64,000 nucleotides of DNA from an uncultured Bacteroidales bacterium (GCA_902776955.1 CACYSG010000007.1:20673-84672); one strand, 5' to 3'; positions 16,760 through 26,371 are shown, counted from the stretch's first letter. A program made the numbers and translations. Notes: generated from the letters alone by a model not told the origin.

Positions 16760-18982
16760 ATGATGCAGAATAACGACATAACGCCCATAACTGAAGAACA
16801 GATGATCGAGCAGGCCTATCAAAACCTGCTAAACATCTACCTGTCAAGCAATCACCGCAAGAAGGTAGAGGTTATTGAAAAAGCATTCAAGTTTGCCCGC
16901 GACGCACATCAGGGTATCCGCCGCCGCTCGGGCGAGCCCTATATCATGCATCCGCTGGCAGTGGCGACCATCGTCATCCAAGAAATCGGGTTAGGTTCGA
17001 CAAGTATCAGCGCCGCGCTGCTGCACGACGTGGTTGAGGATACCGATTACACCGTCGAGGACATCGAGTCCTTGTTTGGCAAGAAAATCGCACGCATCGT
17101 TGACGGACTGACGAAAATCTCGGGCGGCATCTTCGGCGACCAGGCCTCGTTGCAGGCCGAGAACTTCCGCAAGCTGCTGCTGACGATGGGCGAGGACATC
17201 CGCGTCGTTCTCATCAAGATGGCCGACCGTCTTCACAACATGCGCACGCTGTCGTCGATGCCGGCCAACAAGCAGTACAAGATCGCCGGCGAGACGCTGT
17301 ATGTCTACGCTCCCCTAGCCCACCGCCTGGGTCTGTATGCCATCAAGACCGAGCTTGAGGACTTGAGTTTCAAATACAACCATCCGAGCGAATATGAGCG
17401 CATCAAGAACCAGATCAGCGACAGCGAGGAGAGCCGCAACGAACTGTTTGCCCGCTTCTCAGCGCCGATTCGCGAGCGCTTGGATAACATGGGCCTGAAG
17501 TATGAATTCACCTCGCGCGTCAAGTCGTGCTTCTCGATTTGGAACAAGATGCAAGTCAAGCACATCCCCTTCCAGGAGGTATATGACCTGTACGCCGCGC
17601 GCATCATCTTTGAGTGTGACGACGAGAGTGCCGAGAAGCGCATCTGCTGGAACATCTATAACGAAATCACCGAGGTGTATGCCAAGCACCCCGACCGTGT
17701 GCGCGACTGGCTGACGACGCCCAAGGTGAACAAGTACCGCGCCCTGCACGTCACCGTGATGGGCCCCGACGGCAACTGGGTAGAGGTGCAGATACGCAGC
17801 CGCAAGATGGACGACATCGCCGAGCGTGGCTTCGCAGCCCACTGGAAATACAAGATTGGCGAGGGAGAGGAGGAAGAGGAACTGACCACCTGGCTGAGCA
17901 CCCTCAACGACATTCTGAAAGACCCCCAGCCCAACGCAATCGACTTCATGGACACGATCAAGCTCAACCTGTTCTCGAGCGAAATCGTCGTGTTCACCCC
18001 TAAGGGCGAGACCATCACCCTGCCCAAGGGCGCGTCGGTGCTCGACTTGGCCTTCACGCTGCACACCGACCTGGGCACCCACTGCATCGCCGGAAACGTG
18101 AACCACAAGCTGCGCCCCCTGTCCTACAAACTCGTCAGCGGTGACCAGGTGGAGATCATCACAAGCAACTCGGGCACCCCTAAGCCCGAATGGGAGAAAT
18201 TTGTCGTCACGGCCAAGGGCCGCACGCGCCTGCGCAGCGCGCTGCGTCATCAGCGCCGACTCATTATCGAGGAGGGAGAGAAACTCTTCAAGGAATTTCT
18301 GGAGGATCACGACATCCCCTACAGCAACGAGGTGCTGTCGCTGGCCATCAGCCGCCAGCGCGTCGCGGGCAAGGAGGAACTGTTCTACATGATCGGCAAC
18401 AACGAGATCACGATGAACGAGGATATGGTCAAGAAAGAGTCCAGCTCACGACTGAACTGGTGGCGCCGCAACCTGTTCAAGAGCAAGGAGGAGCATAAGG
18501 ACACGACACGCGACGCCCAGAAGGCCATCGACACCAAGGCCATCTACAGCCTGACGACCCGCGACGGCAACAGTAACTATAAGATTGCCGGCTGCTGCCA
18601 CCCCATTCCCGGAGACGACGTGGTGGGCTACCTGAACAAGGCCGGCGAAGTGATTGTCCACAAGATTGACTGCCCCACCCTCGCCCGCCTGAAAGTGAGC
18701 TACGGCTCCCAACTGCTGCAGACGCAGTGGGAGGACCACAGCGACCGTTTCAGGGCCAGCATCCACATCGAGGGCATCGACCAGAAGGGTATCCTGCAGA
18801 CCATCGTCAACATCATCTCCACCAACATGTCCATCAACATGAAGCAGATGAACGTCACCGCCGATGACGGCGTGTTCAACTGCGACCTGGACGTGCTCGT
18901 GAGCGACGCTATCGTGGTCACCAACCTGTGCCGCGAAATCAAGAAAGTGAAAGGCGTTAACAACGCCGTCCGTATAAGCTAA
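16760..18982 (+). CDS. rel: Bifunctional (p)ppGpp synthetase/hydrolase (RelA/SpoT homologue)
   Basis: The protein makes and degrades the stringent-response alarmones (p)ppGpp in the cytosol. It has 740 residues, normal for a long RSH protein. An HD hydrolase domain (about 33-190) has the metal-binding HDVVEDT near residue 90. The synthetase domain (about 240-370) has 'RVKSCFSIWNKM' and 'KYRALHVTVMGPDGNWVEVQIRS'. A TGS domain (about 400-460) carries 'VFTPKGETITLPKGASVLDLAF', and the C-terminal ACT domain contains 'IDQKGILQTIVNIIS'. The HD residues look intact, so both activities are expected. It is the only RSH protein in the window. It is followed after 35 bases by the PgpH-like gene, linking two nucleotide second messengers in one likely transcript. 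Confidence 0.93.
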   Translation: MMQNNDITPITEEQMIEQAYQNLLNIYLSSNHRKKVEVIEKAFKFARDAHQGIRRRSGEPYIMHPLAVATIVIQEIGLGSTSISAALLHDVVEDTDYTVEDIESLFGKKIARIVDGLTKISGGIFGDQASLQAENFRKLLLTMGEDIRVVLIKMADRLHNMRTLSSMPANKQYKIAGETLYVYAPLAHRLGLYAIKTELEDLSFKYNHPSEYERIKNQISDSEESRNELFARFSAPIRERLDNMGLKYEFTSRVKSCFSIWNKMQVKHIPFQEVYDLYAARIIFECDDESAEKRICWNIYNEITEVYAKHPDRVRDWLTTPKVNKYRALHVTVMGPDGNWVEVQIRSRKMDDIAERGFAAHWKYKIGEGEEEEELTTWLSTLNDILKDPQPNAIDFMDTIKLNLFSSEIVVFTPKGETITLPKGASVLDLAFTLHTDLGTHCIAGNVNHKLRPLSYKLVSGDQVEIITSNSGTPKPEWEKFVVTAKGRTRLRSALRHQRRLIIEEGEKLFKEFLEDHDIPYSNEVLSLAISRQRVAGKEELFYMIGNNEITMNEDMVKKESSSRLNWWRRNLFKSKEEHKDTTRDAQKAIDTKAIYSLTTRDGNSNYKIAGCCHPIPGDDVVGYLNKAGEVIVHKIDCPTLARLKVSYGSQLLQTQWEDHSDRFRASIHIEGIDQKGILQTIVNIISTNMSINMKQMNVTADDGVFNCDLDVLVSDAIVVTNLCREIKKVKGVNNAVRIS

Positions 18983-19017
18983 TCCCCAGCGATTAATGAG
19001 ATTTCACCGTATCGATT

Positions 19018-21069
19018 ATGAGAACCAAGAACAATAAGACCATCATCATCCTGCTGCTGGTGCTGTCCATCGGCCTGATCGCGACGACGCTGTTCTTCTG
19101 CCGCGAGGGAGTGCGGGCCTACAGCTTCGAAGTCGGTAAACCATGGCTGCATCCCCGCCTGGAAGCATCGTTCCAGTTTGACATCGAGCTGGACGAGGCC
19201 ATGCGCAAGCACATTACCGACAGCGTGAACCAGAACTTTGCCAAGATCTACACGCTCGACCGCAAGAAGGGTGAACAACAAGTGGCATTGCTGTCCCAAG
19301 CACTGGCAGCCAAGCCCGGCAGCCAAGCGCTGATTCAGGCCGTTATCAAGCTGTACGACGACGGCATCGTGGACAACGACGCCGCCAATGACGTACGCGA
19401 GGGTAAACAGTTGCGTTTCCTCGTGGGCAACAACCAGTTGCAAATGGTTGACACGCACTACATGAGGACCGTTCGTCAGGCTTACACCTGGCTGACCGAC
19501 TCGTTAAAGGGCAACCTGGCGATACAGGAGGCCTTGAAGGGCGTGAACATCACCAACTATCTGGTGCCCAACATGATGGTGGATGTCGAGGAAAACGAGA
19601 AATGGCTCGGTGAGGACCTGCGCGACGCTCTGCGCTCTCCCGGCACGGTACAGGCCGGCGAGGCCATTATCAACCGCGGCGATATCGTCACGCCCAAGAA
19701 GGCCGCCGCCATCGAGAGTTACCACAACGAGTTGACACGCCGCAACAAGGAGCGCAACGTGGACGAGACGCTGAACATGCTGGGTCAGGTCCTGATTGTT
19801 GCGACGCTGATGCTGGCGTTCTTCTTCTTCATGAAATTGTTGCGCAACCGGGTCTTCAAGAGCACGCGCCGCATGGTTTTCCTGATCTCGCTGATTACCC
19901 TTTTTGTCATCGGCGTGTTCCTGTGCGTGAAATTCAAGTACAGCCTGCTGTATGTGATACCCTTCGGGTTGGTGCCGATTATCGTGTCGTCGTTCTTTGA
20001 CGACCACACCTCTTTCTTTGTGCACATCGTCACGGTTCTCATCTGCTCGCTGGTCGCCCAAAACGCTCACCAGGCCGAATTCATCATCATGCAGTTCCTG
20101 GCGGGCATCATCGCCATCGTGTCGGTGAAGGAACTGACCAAGCGCACCCAGCTCGTGCGGTGTGCCGCGTTCATCTTCCTGGCCTACTGCATCACCTATA
20201 TCGCGATAACGCTCATCAACGATGGCGACTTCAGCAAGTTGGACAAGTACTTCTTTGCTTTCTTTGCCATCAACTGTGTGATCCTGTCCTTCGCTTTCCT
20301 GGTCATTCCCATTGTAGAGCGCATCTTCGGTTTCACCTCGTCGATGACGCTGCTGGAGCTGGCCGACATCAACAACCCGCTGCTGCGCCTGCTCTCCACC
20401 AACTGTCCCGGCACCTTCCAGCACTCGCTGCAGGTGGCCAACCTGGGTGGTGAGGCGGCATTGCTCATCGGAGCGAACATGCAGCTCGTGCGCGCCGGAG
20501 CGCTGTACCATGACATCGGCAAGACCAAGAATCCGGCATTTTTCACCGAGAATCAGATTGGCGAGAACCCCCACGACCACCTGGTGCGCCCCGAGGACAG
20601 CGCCAAAATCGTCATTGACCATGTTTCCAACGGCCTGAAGATTGCCGAGGACGCCGACCTGCCCAAAGTCATCAAGGACCTCATCGCCCAGCACCACGGC
20701 AAGGGTGTGACCCGCTACTTCTATTACAAAGCCCGTGAGGCAAATCCCGACGTTGAGGTTGACGCCACGCCGTTCACCTATCCCGGCCCCAACCCGCAGA
20801 CCAAGGAAGCTGCCATCCTGATGATGGCCGACGCCTGTGAGGCGGCCACCAAGAGCATGAGCGACCACAGCGAGGAAGCCATCTCAACGATGGTCAACAA
20901 AATCATCGATTCACAGGTTGCCGACGGCCTGCTGCGCGAGGCTCCCATCAGCTTCCGCGAGGTTGAGGCCATCAAGCAGCTGTTCATCGACCGCCTGCGC
21001 ACGGCCTATCACGCCCGCGTGTCCTATCCCAGCGATGTGACCAAGAGTGACGCCCAAGAATCAAAATAA
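19018..21069 (+). CDS. pgpH: 7TM-HD phosphodiesterase, PgpH family (probable c-di-AMP hydrolase)
   Basis: The protein has 683 residues. The N-terminus has one membrane helix (residues 8-27) and an external 7TMR-HDED-type domain to about residue 250. A run of seven hydrophobic helices follows at about 255-445. A cytoplasmic HD domain then contains HSLQVANLGG and YHDIGK (His at about residue 498). This order defines the PgpH family, whose studied members hydrolyse cyclic di-AMP. Function here is inferred from family. Its position right behind rel suggests coordinated control of alarmone levels, as c-di-AMP and ppGpp pathways interact in other bacteria. An alternative is that it acts on a different cyclic dinucleotide. 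Confidence 0.85.
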   Translation: MRTKNNKTIIILLLVLSIGLIATTLFFCREGVRAYSFEVGKPWLHPRLEASFQFDIELDEAMRKHITDSVNQNFAKIYTLDRKKGEQQVALLSQALAAKPGSQALIQAVIKLYDDGIVDNDAANDVREGKQLRFLVGNNQLQMVDTHYMRTVRQAYTWLTDSLKGNLAIQEALKGVNITNYLVPNMMVDVEENEKWLGEDLRDALRSPGTVQAGEAIINRGDIVTPKKAAAIESYHNELTRRNKERNVDETLNMLGQVLIVATLMLAFFFFMKLLRNRVFKSTRRMVFLISLITLFVIGVFLCVKFKYSLLYVIPFGLVPIIVSSFFDDHTSFFVHIVTVLICSLVAQNAHQAEFIIMQFLAGIIAIVSVKELTKRTQLVRCAAFIFLAYCITYIAITLINDGDFSKLDKYFFAFFAINCVILSFAFLVIPIVERIFGFTSSMTLLELADINNPLLRLLSTNCPGTFQHSLQVANLGGEAALLIGANMQLVRAGALYHDIGKTKNPAFFTENQIGENPHDHLVRPEDSAKIVIDHVSNGLKIAEDADLPKVIKDLIAQHHGKGVTRYFYYKAREANPDVEVDATPFTYPGPNPQTKEAAILMMADACEAATKSMSDHSEEAISTMVNKIIDSQVADGLLREAPISFREVEAIKQLFIDRLRTAYHARVSYPSDVTKSDAQESK

Positions 21070-21140
21070 GGAAGCGCCAAGGGCAATATCTGACGCGAAA
21101 TCGTGTTTATTATATATATAAATGAATACTTGACAAGTTC

Positions 21141-21632
21141 ATGATACTGCATACCCTCCTGTTAATAGCCGGCGTGGCCTGCCTGATTGCCGCCGTGGTA
21201 CTGGTACTGGTGCCGCGATGGGTCGCTGCCGTTCCCGCGTTTGTCGGGCTGGTGCTGATGCACTTGAGCTATTACATAGATGTCAAGACCATGACGTTTA
21301 TCTTCTGGGGGATTGCCACGGCAATCACCGTGGGGCTTTTCTACCTGCAACCCAGCGGGGAACCCGACGGTAACCGTTCGAGCAACCTGTATGTGGGATT
21401 CACCGCCATGGCAGGCGGTATGCTGGGCATCCTGGTGGCGCCACGCATCATGGTGCTTGGGGTCATACTGGGTGCCGCGATGGGTCAGCTGGCCTACAGC
21501 CGCACGCCCGCCGGCAAGTGGATGCTGACCCCGTCGAGCCAGTTCTGGCGATATTTTGCGGCGAAGTGCCTTCCCGCCATCGTCGCCATCTCGATCGTGT
21601 GTATCGCAATCATGGGCGTAGTCATTGAATAA
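21141..21632 (+). CDS. Small integral membrane protein, unknown function
   Basis: The protein has 163 residues and four to five hydrophobic helices (for example LLLIAGVACLIAAVVLVLV and ILVAPRIMVLGVILGAAMG), with glycine-rich packing and short loops. I do not recognise the family. It begins 71 bases after pgpH and is followed closely by a small secreted-protein gene, so it may belong to the same transcript. It has no catalytic motif. It could be a small permease or an assembly factor. Confidence 0.65.
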   Translation: MILHTLLLIAGVACLIAAVVLVLVPRWVAAVPAFVGLVLMHLSYYIDVKTMTFIFWGIATAITVGLFYLQPSGEPDGNRSSNLYVGFTAMAGGMLGILVAPRIMVLGVILGAAMGQLAYSRTPAGKWMLTPSSQFWRYFAAKCLPAIVAISIVCIAIMGVVIE

Positions 21633-21657
21633 AAACGAGACAAACCATCATTCTGGA

Positions 21658-22392
21658 ATGAGACAAACCAATCATATCATCCTCACGCTAGTCGCCGTGT
21701 TCATCACGACGTTGTCCTGTTGGGGCGCGCAGCAGGATTACCCCGAGCGCAGCCAGCCCAACAAGTTCACCATCAAGAAGGTGGATTTTGACCACGTTCG
21801 TGACGTCATCTCCAACCCCAACAACGCCTATTACTACCCCAAGCTGATGAAGGCCTTCAACAGCAACGACACGACCCTGTCGATCGAGGCGTGGAGAAAT
21901 TTCTACTACGGCTACACCTTCCAGGAGGACTATAACCCCTTCCGCGAGAGCATCTATGCCAACGTGGTGGAGGACCTCTACTACAGGCGGCCCACCACCC
22001 GCGCCGAGTGTGACACCATCGAGTCATATGCCGAGAAGTCGCTCAACGACAACATGTTCGACTTGAACCAGATGAACTATTACATCTACGTCCTCAAGGA
22101 GAAGAAGAAACATGCCCGCGCTGCCGTATGGCAGTACCGCCTGGACCGCCTCATCGCGGCCATCATGTCCAGCGGCCGCGGCACCAAGGAGGAACCCTGG
22201 GTTGTCATCGCTCCCGAGCACGAGTATAACATCATCAACTTCCTGGGCTTCGTCGCCACCGAGCACGAGACGCTCGAGGGCGGCATCGACTACATCAAGG
22301 TGCAGCCCGTTGCCGGCAAGAGTGCCGAGGGCTTCTACTTTGACATCTCAAGGATGATGCAGATTGCCGCGCTCAAGTTCCCCGACTATTAG
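21658..22392 (+). CDS. Secreted DUF4919-type protein
   Basis: The protein has 244 residues from ATG 21658, preferred because it opens a signal peptide (MRQTNHIILTLVAVFITTLSCW); a start at 21625 would overlap the previous gene by 8 bases. 'WRNFYYGYTFQEDYNPFRES' and 'NYYIYVLKEKKKHARAAVWQ' are typical of the Bacteroidetes-specific DUF4919 family, mostly helical and possibly TPR-like. The function is unknown. It is probably periplasmic. A strong terminator follows at 22435-22462. Confidence 0.7.
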   Translation: MRQTNHIILTLVAVFITTLSCWGAQQDYPERSQPNKFTIKKVDFDHVRDVISNPNNAYYYPKLMKAFNSNDTTLSIEAWRNFYYGYTFQEDYNPFRESIYANVVEDLYYRRPTTRAECDTIESYAEKSLNDNMFDLNQMNYYIYVLKEKKKHARAAVWQYRLDRLIAAIMSSGRGTKEEPWVVIAPEHEYNIINFLGFVATEHETLEGGIDYIKVQPVAGKSAEGFYFDISRMMQIAALKFPDY

Positions 22393-22434
22393 GCCCAGCA
22401 ATCACGGTGTAATATTTTTATCACTTATCAACAC

Positions 22435-22462
22435 AAAAAGCTACCAAGTTTGGTAGCTTTTT
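22435..22462 (+). terminator. Rho-independent terminator
   Basis: AAAAAGCTACC (22435-22445) pairs with GGTAGCTTTTT (22452-22462) over a 6-nt loop. The T run is part of the right arm. The -33 element of the next promoter overlaps the loop and stem. Confidence 0.8.
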
Positions 22463-22481
22463 CGCTTTTTATGTAATTTTG
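22449..22481 (+). promoter_or_regulatory. Bacteroidetes-type promoter overlapping the preceding terminator
   Basis: TTTG (22449-22452), 21 nt, TAATTTTG (22474-22481). It would start transcription near 22488, ahead of the gene at 22556. Confidence 0.55.
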
Positions 22482-22555
22482 CAACGATGACCGGCCACGA
22501 CAAGGCCTGGTCGCAACTAATTCATTTATTAACCATTTATTCACATTGAATCAGC

Positions 22556-23035
22556 ATGACAAGATCTATCAAAACAATCCTGGTCCTGATGCTTGCGATG
22601 TTAGGCTGCAGTGTGGCAACAGCACAGACGCAGATGACATTCTACGAGCCAAACGGTCACGCTATGGCCGTTTGGAGCCTGCAAGACGTGGGCAAAGTGA
22701 CCTTTGAGGGAGGTGACATTGTCGTGACTCATGCGACAGGCACCTATTCAAGCCCTCTGGCCGAGGTGATGTCGATCAAGTTCACCGACGATGAACAGGA
22801 TCCTACCTCGGTTAAACAAATCCTTGACGATGCGTCACAGCTGCGCATCGCCACCAGCGAGAGTGCAGTGCGTGTGATTGGCGCAAGCCGTGGCACGGTA
22901 GCCATCTGGTCGGTAAGCGGCCAGCAACTGTACGACAACCGCGGCTGGCACGGTGAAGAGATCGATATCTCACATCTGGAGCGCGGCATCTACATTATCA
23001 CTATCAACAATTCAACCTTTAAATTCAAGAAATGA
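22556..23035 (+). CDS. Small secreted protein with C-terminal sorting-like domain
   Basis: The protein has 159 residues, with a signal peptide ending near 'VATAQ'. The middle part ('MAVWSLQDVGKVTFEGGDIVV') resembles the repeated N-terminal motif of Bacteroidales secreted proteins. The last 60 residues ('GTVAIWSVSGQQLYDN... DISHLERGIYIITI...KFKK') fit a type IX-type C-terminal sorting domain (T9SS type A pattern) or a close relative. Its stop overlaps the start of the FISUMP gene by 4 bases (ATGA), indicating translational coupling. The two probably act together at the cell surface. Confidence 0.65.
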   Translation: MTRSIKTILVLMLAMLGCSVATAQTQMTFYEPNGHAMAVWSLQDVGKVTFEGGDIVVTHATGTYSSPLAEVMSIKFTDDEQDPTSVKQILDDASQLRIATSESAVRVIGASRGTVAIWSVSGQQLYDNRGWHGEEIDISHLERGIYIITINNSTFKFKK

Positions 23036-24465
23036 TGAAAAGATTATTCTTCCTCATAGCAATGGTTGCCCTGAGCCTGTCGAGCTTTGCGCAATCCGCA
23101 CCCAACCGACTGATCGTCACCATGAAGAACGGTGACGTGACCGTGTATAAGATCGCCGATGTCGACAGCCTGTCGTTTGACCTGGTAGATGGCGACATCA
23201 CCGCTACCGCCACTTTCAACGGATTTGAGTGGGACGGTGACAACGGTAATGTAAACATGAACATCGCCATGAGCGACGCTGCCGCTTCCTATCGCATGGT
23301 TATTCTTCCCGCCGACCAAGCCGCTGATGCCGAGGCCGCTCTTGCCGCACAGCCCACGAGCACCGCACAGGGTGAAATCAACATGACCATCGACGCTCCC
23401 GTTGCCGGAGCCGAGTACGTTATCGTCACTGTAGCCTATGACAAATACGGTATCGCAGGCGACGTCATGACGACCACGTTTGTAGTACCCGAGCACTCGC
23501 TCGACATGCCCGCACTGGCCATCGCCATCCCCACCAGCTTCAACGACTGCTGGGTACAGCGCGTGATGTACGGTGACATCAAGGTTGCCGAGGTCTGCAA
23601 GGAGTATATCAAGGAGTTTGACGACACGCGCATCGTGGTTTATCCCTGTGACGAGGAAGGCTATGCCATCCTGACCAAGGGTGTTTCGGCCACCGATGGC
23701 GGCACCGTGGTATGGGACGAGGCCAGCAACACCGTTGCCTACACCGCCGGCAACAGCACTCCGCTGACTATGGTTTATCTCGTGAACGGCGAGATCGTCA
23801 TCAGCGCACCTGAGGCCGCCGAGGACGCTCTTGTCGAGGCCGACCTGCTGTATGACAGGCGCGGCAACGATGCGACGACCTACCAGATCGTCAAGATCGG
23901 CACCCAGTACTGGCTTGCCGAGAACCTGCGCGCCACCAAGTGGATTGACGGCACCCCCATCCCCATGTTCAAATCTACCCAGGCCGACGAGTGGAATGCC
24001 AACACCACCGGCGCTTACCATGTCTATGCCGACGACAACGAGTATATCGACATCTACGGCGTGCTCTACAACGGCTACTGCATCGCCAATGCCGAGATGC
24101 TCGCTCCCGAGGGCTGGGAGGTTGCCAGCATGGAGCAGTGGACCGCACTGCGCTCCTATGGTGGCCCCGTTGCCAACAACTTCAAGAGCGACACCGACTA
24201 CTCTTGGAACCTGGGCAAGGAGGGTAACAACGTGACCGGCTTCAACGTTTGGGCAGCTGGTTTGTACTCATCGGCCACTGGTGATGTCGACGACGGCGCC
24301 GATGCATGGTACTGGACCACCACCCCGTTTGAGGATCCCCTGAGCTCTTCGCCCGCCTTCCAGATGATCCGCTTCAACCAGACGAGCAAGAACATGGTTC
24401 GCTACACCACCTCGGGCCACGCTTACACCTTCGGCCACAGCGTTCGCTGCATCCGCAAGAAATAA
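23032..24465 (+). CDS. Secreted FISUMP-domain protein
   Basis: The protein has 477 residues, with a signal peptide (MKRLFFLIAMVALSLSSFAQS). 'RLIVTMKNGDVTVYKIADVDSLSF' is a motif shared with the preceding small protein. A putative Ig/Fn3-like central part follows. The C-terminal 200 residues form a FISUMP domain (Fibrobacter succinogenes major paralogous domain): 'YQIVKIGTQYWLAENLRATK', 'GVLYNGYCI', 'APEGWEVASMEQW', 'WYWTTTPF', 'HSVRCIRKK'. FISUMP proteins are exported and often numerous, and their role is unknown, possibly glycan binding. The gene overlaps the preceding gene by 4 bases. ATG at 23032 is followed by a second in-frame ATG. Confidence 0.8.
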   Translation: MMKRLFFLIAMVALSLSSFAQSAPNRLIVTMKNGDVTVYKIADVDSLSFDLVDGDITATATFNGFEWDGDNGNVNMNIAMSDAAASYRMVILPADQAADAEAALAAQPTSTAQGEINMTIDAPVAGAEYVIVTVAYDKYGIAGDVMTTTFVVPEHSLDMPALAIAIPTSFNDCWVQRVMYGDIKVAEVCKEYIKEFDDTRIVVYPCDEEGYAILTKGVSATDGGTVVWDEASNTVAYTAGNSTPLTMVYLVNGEIVISAPEAAEDALVEADLLYDRRGNDATTYQIVKIGTQYWLAENLRATKWIDGTPIPMFKSTQADEWNANTTGAYHVYADDNEYIDIYGVLYNGYCIANAEMLAPEGWEVASMEQWTALRSYGGPVANNFKSDTDYSWNLGKEGNNVTGFNVWAAGLYSSATGDVDDGADAWYWTTTPFEDPLSSSPAFQMIRFNQTSKNMVRYTTSGHAYTFGHSVRCIRKK

Positions 24466-24486
24466 GTTTACATCCCACGTTCTATA

Positions 24487-24521
24487 ACACAGGCCGGGCC
24501 GTCTCATGGTCCGGCCTGTGT
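24487..24521 (+). terminator. Terminator-like hairpin after the FISUMP gene
   Basis: ACACAGGCCGGGCC (24487-24500) pairs with GGTCCGGCCTGTGT (24508-24521) with one G-T pair and a 7-nt loop. No clear T tract follows. Confidence 0.5.
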
Positions 24522-24588
24522 CTTGCTTCGTTGCACCGCCCATCGCCAAATATTATTTATTTAATGTGCAAAAATCAAGATAATTGAT

Positions 24589-24596
24589 TACCTTTG
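24589..24596 (+). promoter_or_regulatory. -7 box for the acyl-CoA synthetase gene
   Basis: TACCTTTG lies 22 bases before the ATG at 24619. No clear TTTG occurs 20 nt upstream. Confidence 0.5.
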
Positions 24597-24618
24597 CACT
24601 CAAATACCTTTTTGAGTT

Positions 24619-26283
24619 ATGATGAAGGAAAACCTGATCAAGATTTATGAGCGCAGTTTCATCGACAACTGGGAACTGCCGGCATTAACCGACTATAATA
24701 CTGGCGAGCGACTCACCTATGGCGACTTTGCCCGCAACATTGCCAAGCTGCACATGCTGTTCAATGAATGTGGCGTGAAACAGGGCGACCGCATCGCCCT
24801 GATCGGCAAAAACATCCCCAACTGGGTGACCGTCTTTATGGGCACCATCACCTATGGCGCCGTCATTGTTCCCATCCTGCAGGAATTCAATCCCGCCGAT
24901 GCCCAGCACATCATCAACCACAGCGAGGCGACGATGCTGTTCATCAGCAAGAGCATCTGGGAGAACCTGGAGTTTGACAAGATGCCGCGCGTGAGTGCCG
25001 TGTTCCAGCTCGAGGACATGAGCCTGATAGCCGAGAATGAGGGCGAATCCAGGGCTAAGGACGCCAAGGACAGCCTCGAGGAAAAATTTGCCGCTGAGCA
25101 CAGCCAGGGTTTCTACCGCAACGATATCCACTATGCCGATGTTCCTAACGATGCCCTGGTCGAGATCAACTACACCTCGGGCACGACGGGTTTCAGCAAG
25201 GGCGTGATGATTACCGCCAACAACCTGGCCGGTAACATCGTGTATGGCATCAACTCGGGTCTGCACTTCAAGGGGTCGCGTGACCTGGCCTTCCTGCCGC
25301 TGGCTCACGCATTCGGTTGCGCGTTCGACATGCTGACGCCGCTGGCCGTCGGTGGTCACATCACCCTGCTGGGTCGCATCCCGTCGCCCAAGATTCTGGT
25401 CAAGGCGATGGCCGAGGTCAAGCCCAATGTGGTGTTCACCGTGCCGCTGGTGCTGGAGAAAATCTACAGCAAGATGATTGTGCCGATGATCAGTAGGGGC
25501 GCCTTGCGCTGGGCACTGGCTGTGCCCTACCTTGACAAGCGCATTTATGCTCAAATCCGCAATAAGCTGATTGAGGCCTTCGGCGGCGCCTTCGAGGAGG
25601 TGATTGTGGGTGGTGCTCCATTCAATGCCGAGGTCGAGGATTTCCTGTACAAGATCAAGTTCCCGTTCACGGTGGGCTACGGCATGACCGAGTGCGCCCC
25701 GCTGGTGAGCCACACGCCCTGGCGCGAATTTGTGCCCCATAGCGCGGGCCGCATCCTGCCGGGCATCATGGAGTGCAAAATCCTGAGCGACGACCCCGAG
25801 AACATCCCGGGCGAAATCTGCGTGAAGGGCGAGAACGTCATGCAGGGCTACTTCCACAACACCGATGCGACCGAGAAGGTGCTTCACGAGGACGGATGGC
25901 TGCACACTGGCGACATGGGAACCCTGAATGCCGACGGCACCTTGTTCATCAGGGGTCGATTGAAGACCATGCTCTTGAGCTCAAGCGGACAGAACATCTA
26001 TCCCGAGGAGATCGAGGCCAAGCTGAACAATATGCTCTACGTGAGCGAGAGTCTCGTGGTCATGCGCGAGGGCAAGCTCGTGGCGCTCGTCTATCCCGAC
26101 TATGACGCCATGGACCAGCTGGGCGTGACACGCGACAAGCTGCCTGACCTCATGGAGGAAATCCGTACCGAGCTGAACAAGCTCGTCGCCCCCTATGAGC
26201 GCATCGCCAAGATCCAGCTTATGGCCACCGAATTTGACAAAACGCCCAAGCGGAGCATCAAACGCTACCTCTACAGCAACTGA
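24619..26283 (+). CDS. Long-chain acyl-CoA synthetase (AMP-binding enzyme)
   Basis: The enzyme activates fatty acids to acyl-AMP and then acyl-CoA in the cytosol or at the membrane. It has 554 residues. The adenylate-forming motifs are clear: A3 'NYTSGTTGFSKGV', A5 'VGYGMTECAP', A7/A8 'GWLHTGDMGTLNADGTLFIRG', 'SSGQNIYPEEIE', and the C-terminal 'KTPKRSIKRYLY' lysine region. It lacks a transmembrane helix or carrier domain and is close to FadD15-like enzymes. It is monocistronic with its own promoter and terminator. It likely feeds exogenous fatty acids into lipid synthesis; chain-length preference cannot be read from sequence. Confidence 0.9.
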   Translation: MMKENLIKIYERSFIDNWELPALTDYNTGERLTYGDFARNIAKLHMLFNECGVKQGDRIALIGKNIPNWVTVFMGTITYGAVIVPILQEFNPADAQHIINHSEATMLFISKSIWENLEFDKMPRVSAVFQLEDMSLIAENEGESRAKDAKDSLEEKFAAEHSQGFYRNDIHYADVPNDALVEINYTSGTTGFSKGVMITANNLAGNIVYGINSGLHFKGSRDLAFLPLAHAFGCAFDMLTPLAVGGHITLLGRIPSPKILVKAMAEVKPNVVFTVPLVLEKIYSKMIVPMISRGALRWALAVPYLDKRIYAQIRNKLIEAFGGAFEEVIVGGAPFNAEVEDFLYKIKFPFTVGYGMTECAPLVSHTPWREFVPHSAGRILPGIMECKILSDDPENIPGEICVKGENVMQGYFHNTDATEKVLHEDGWLHTGDMGTLNADGTLFIRGRLKTMLLSSSGQNIYPEEIEAKLNNMLYVSESLVVMREGKLVALVYPDYDAMDQLGVTRDKLPDLMEEIRTELNKLVAPYERIAKIQLMATEFDKTPKRSIKRYLYSN

Positions 26284-26340
26284 TTTCGGAGCCAAAAACA
26301 AGGGGTTTTACCAGACTGCGACCTGCGGTTAACAAAATTT

Positions 26341-26371
26341 AACGGATGTTCAAAATGGAGCATCCGTTTTT
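26341..26371 (+). terminator. Rho-independent terminator after the acyl-CoA synthetase gene
   Basis: AACGGATGTT (26341-26350) pairs with AGCATCCGTT (26359-26368), with one G-T pair, an 8-nt loop and a following T run. Confidence 0.75.
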
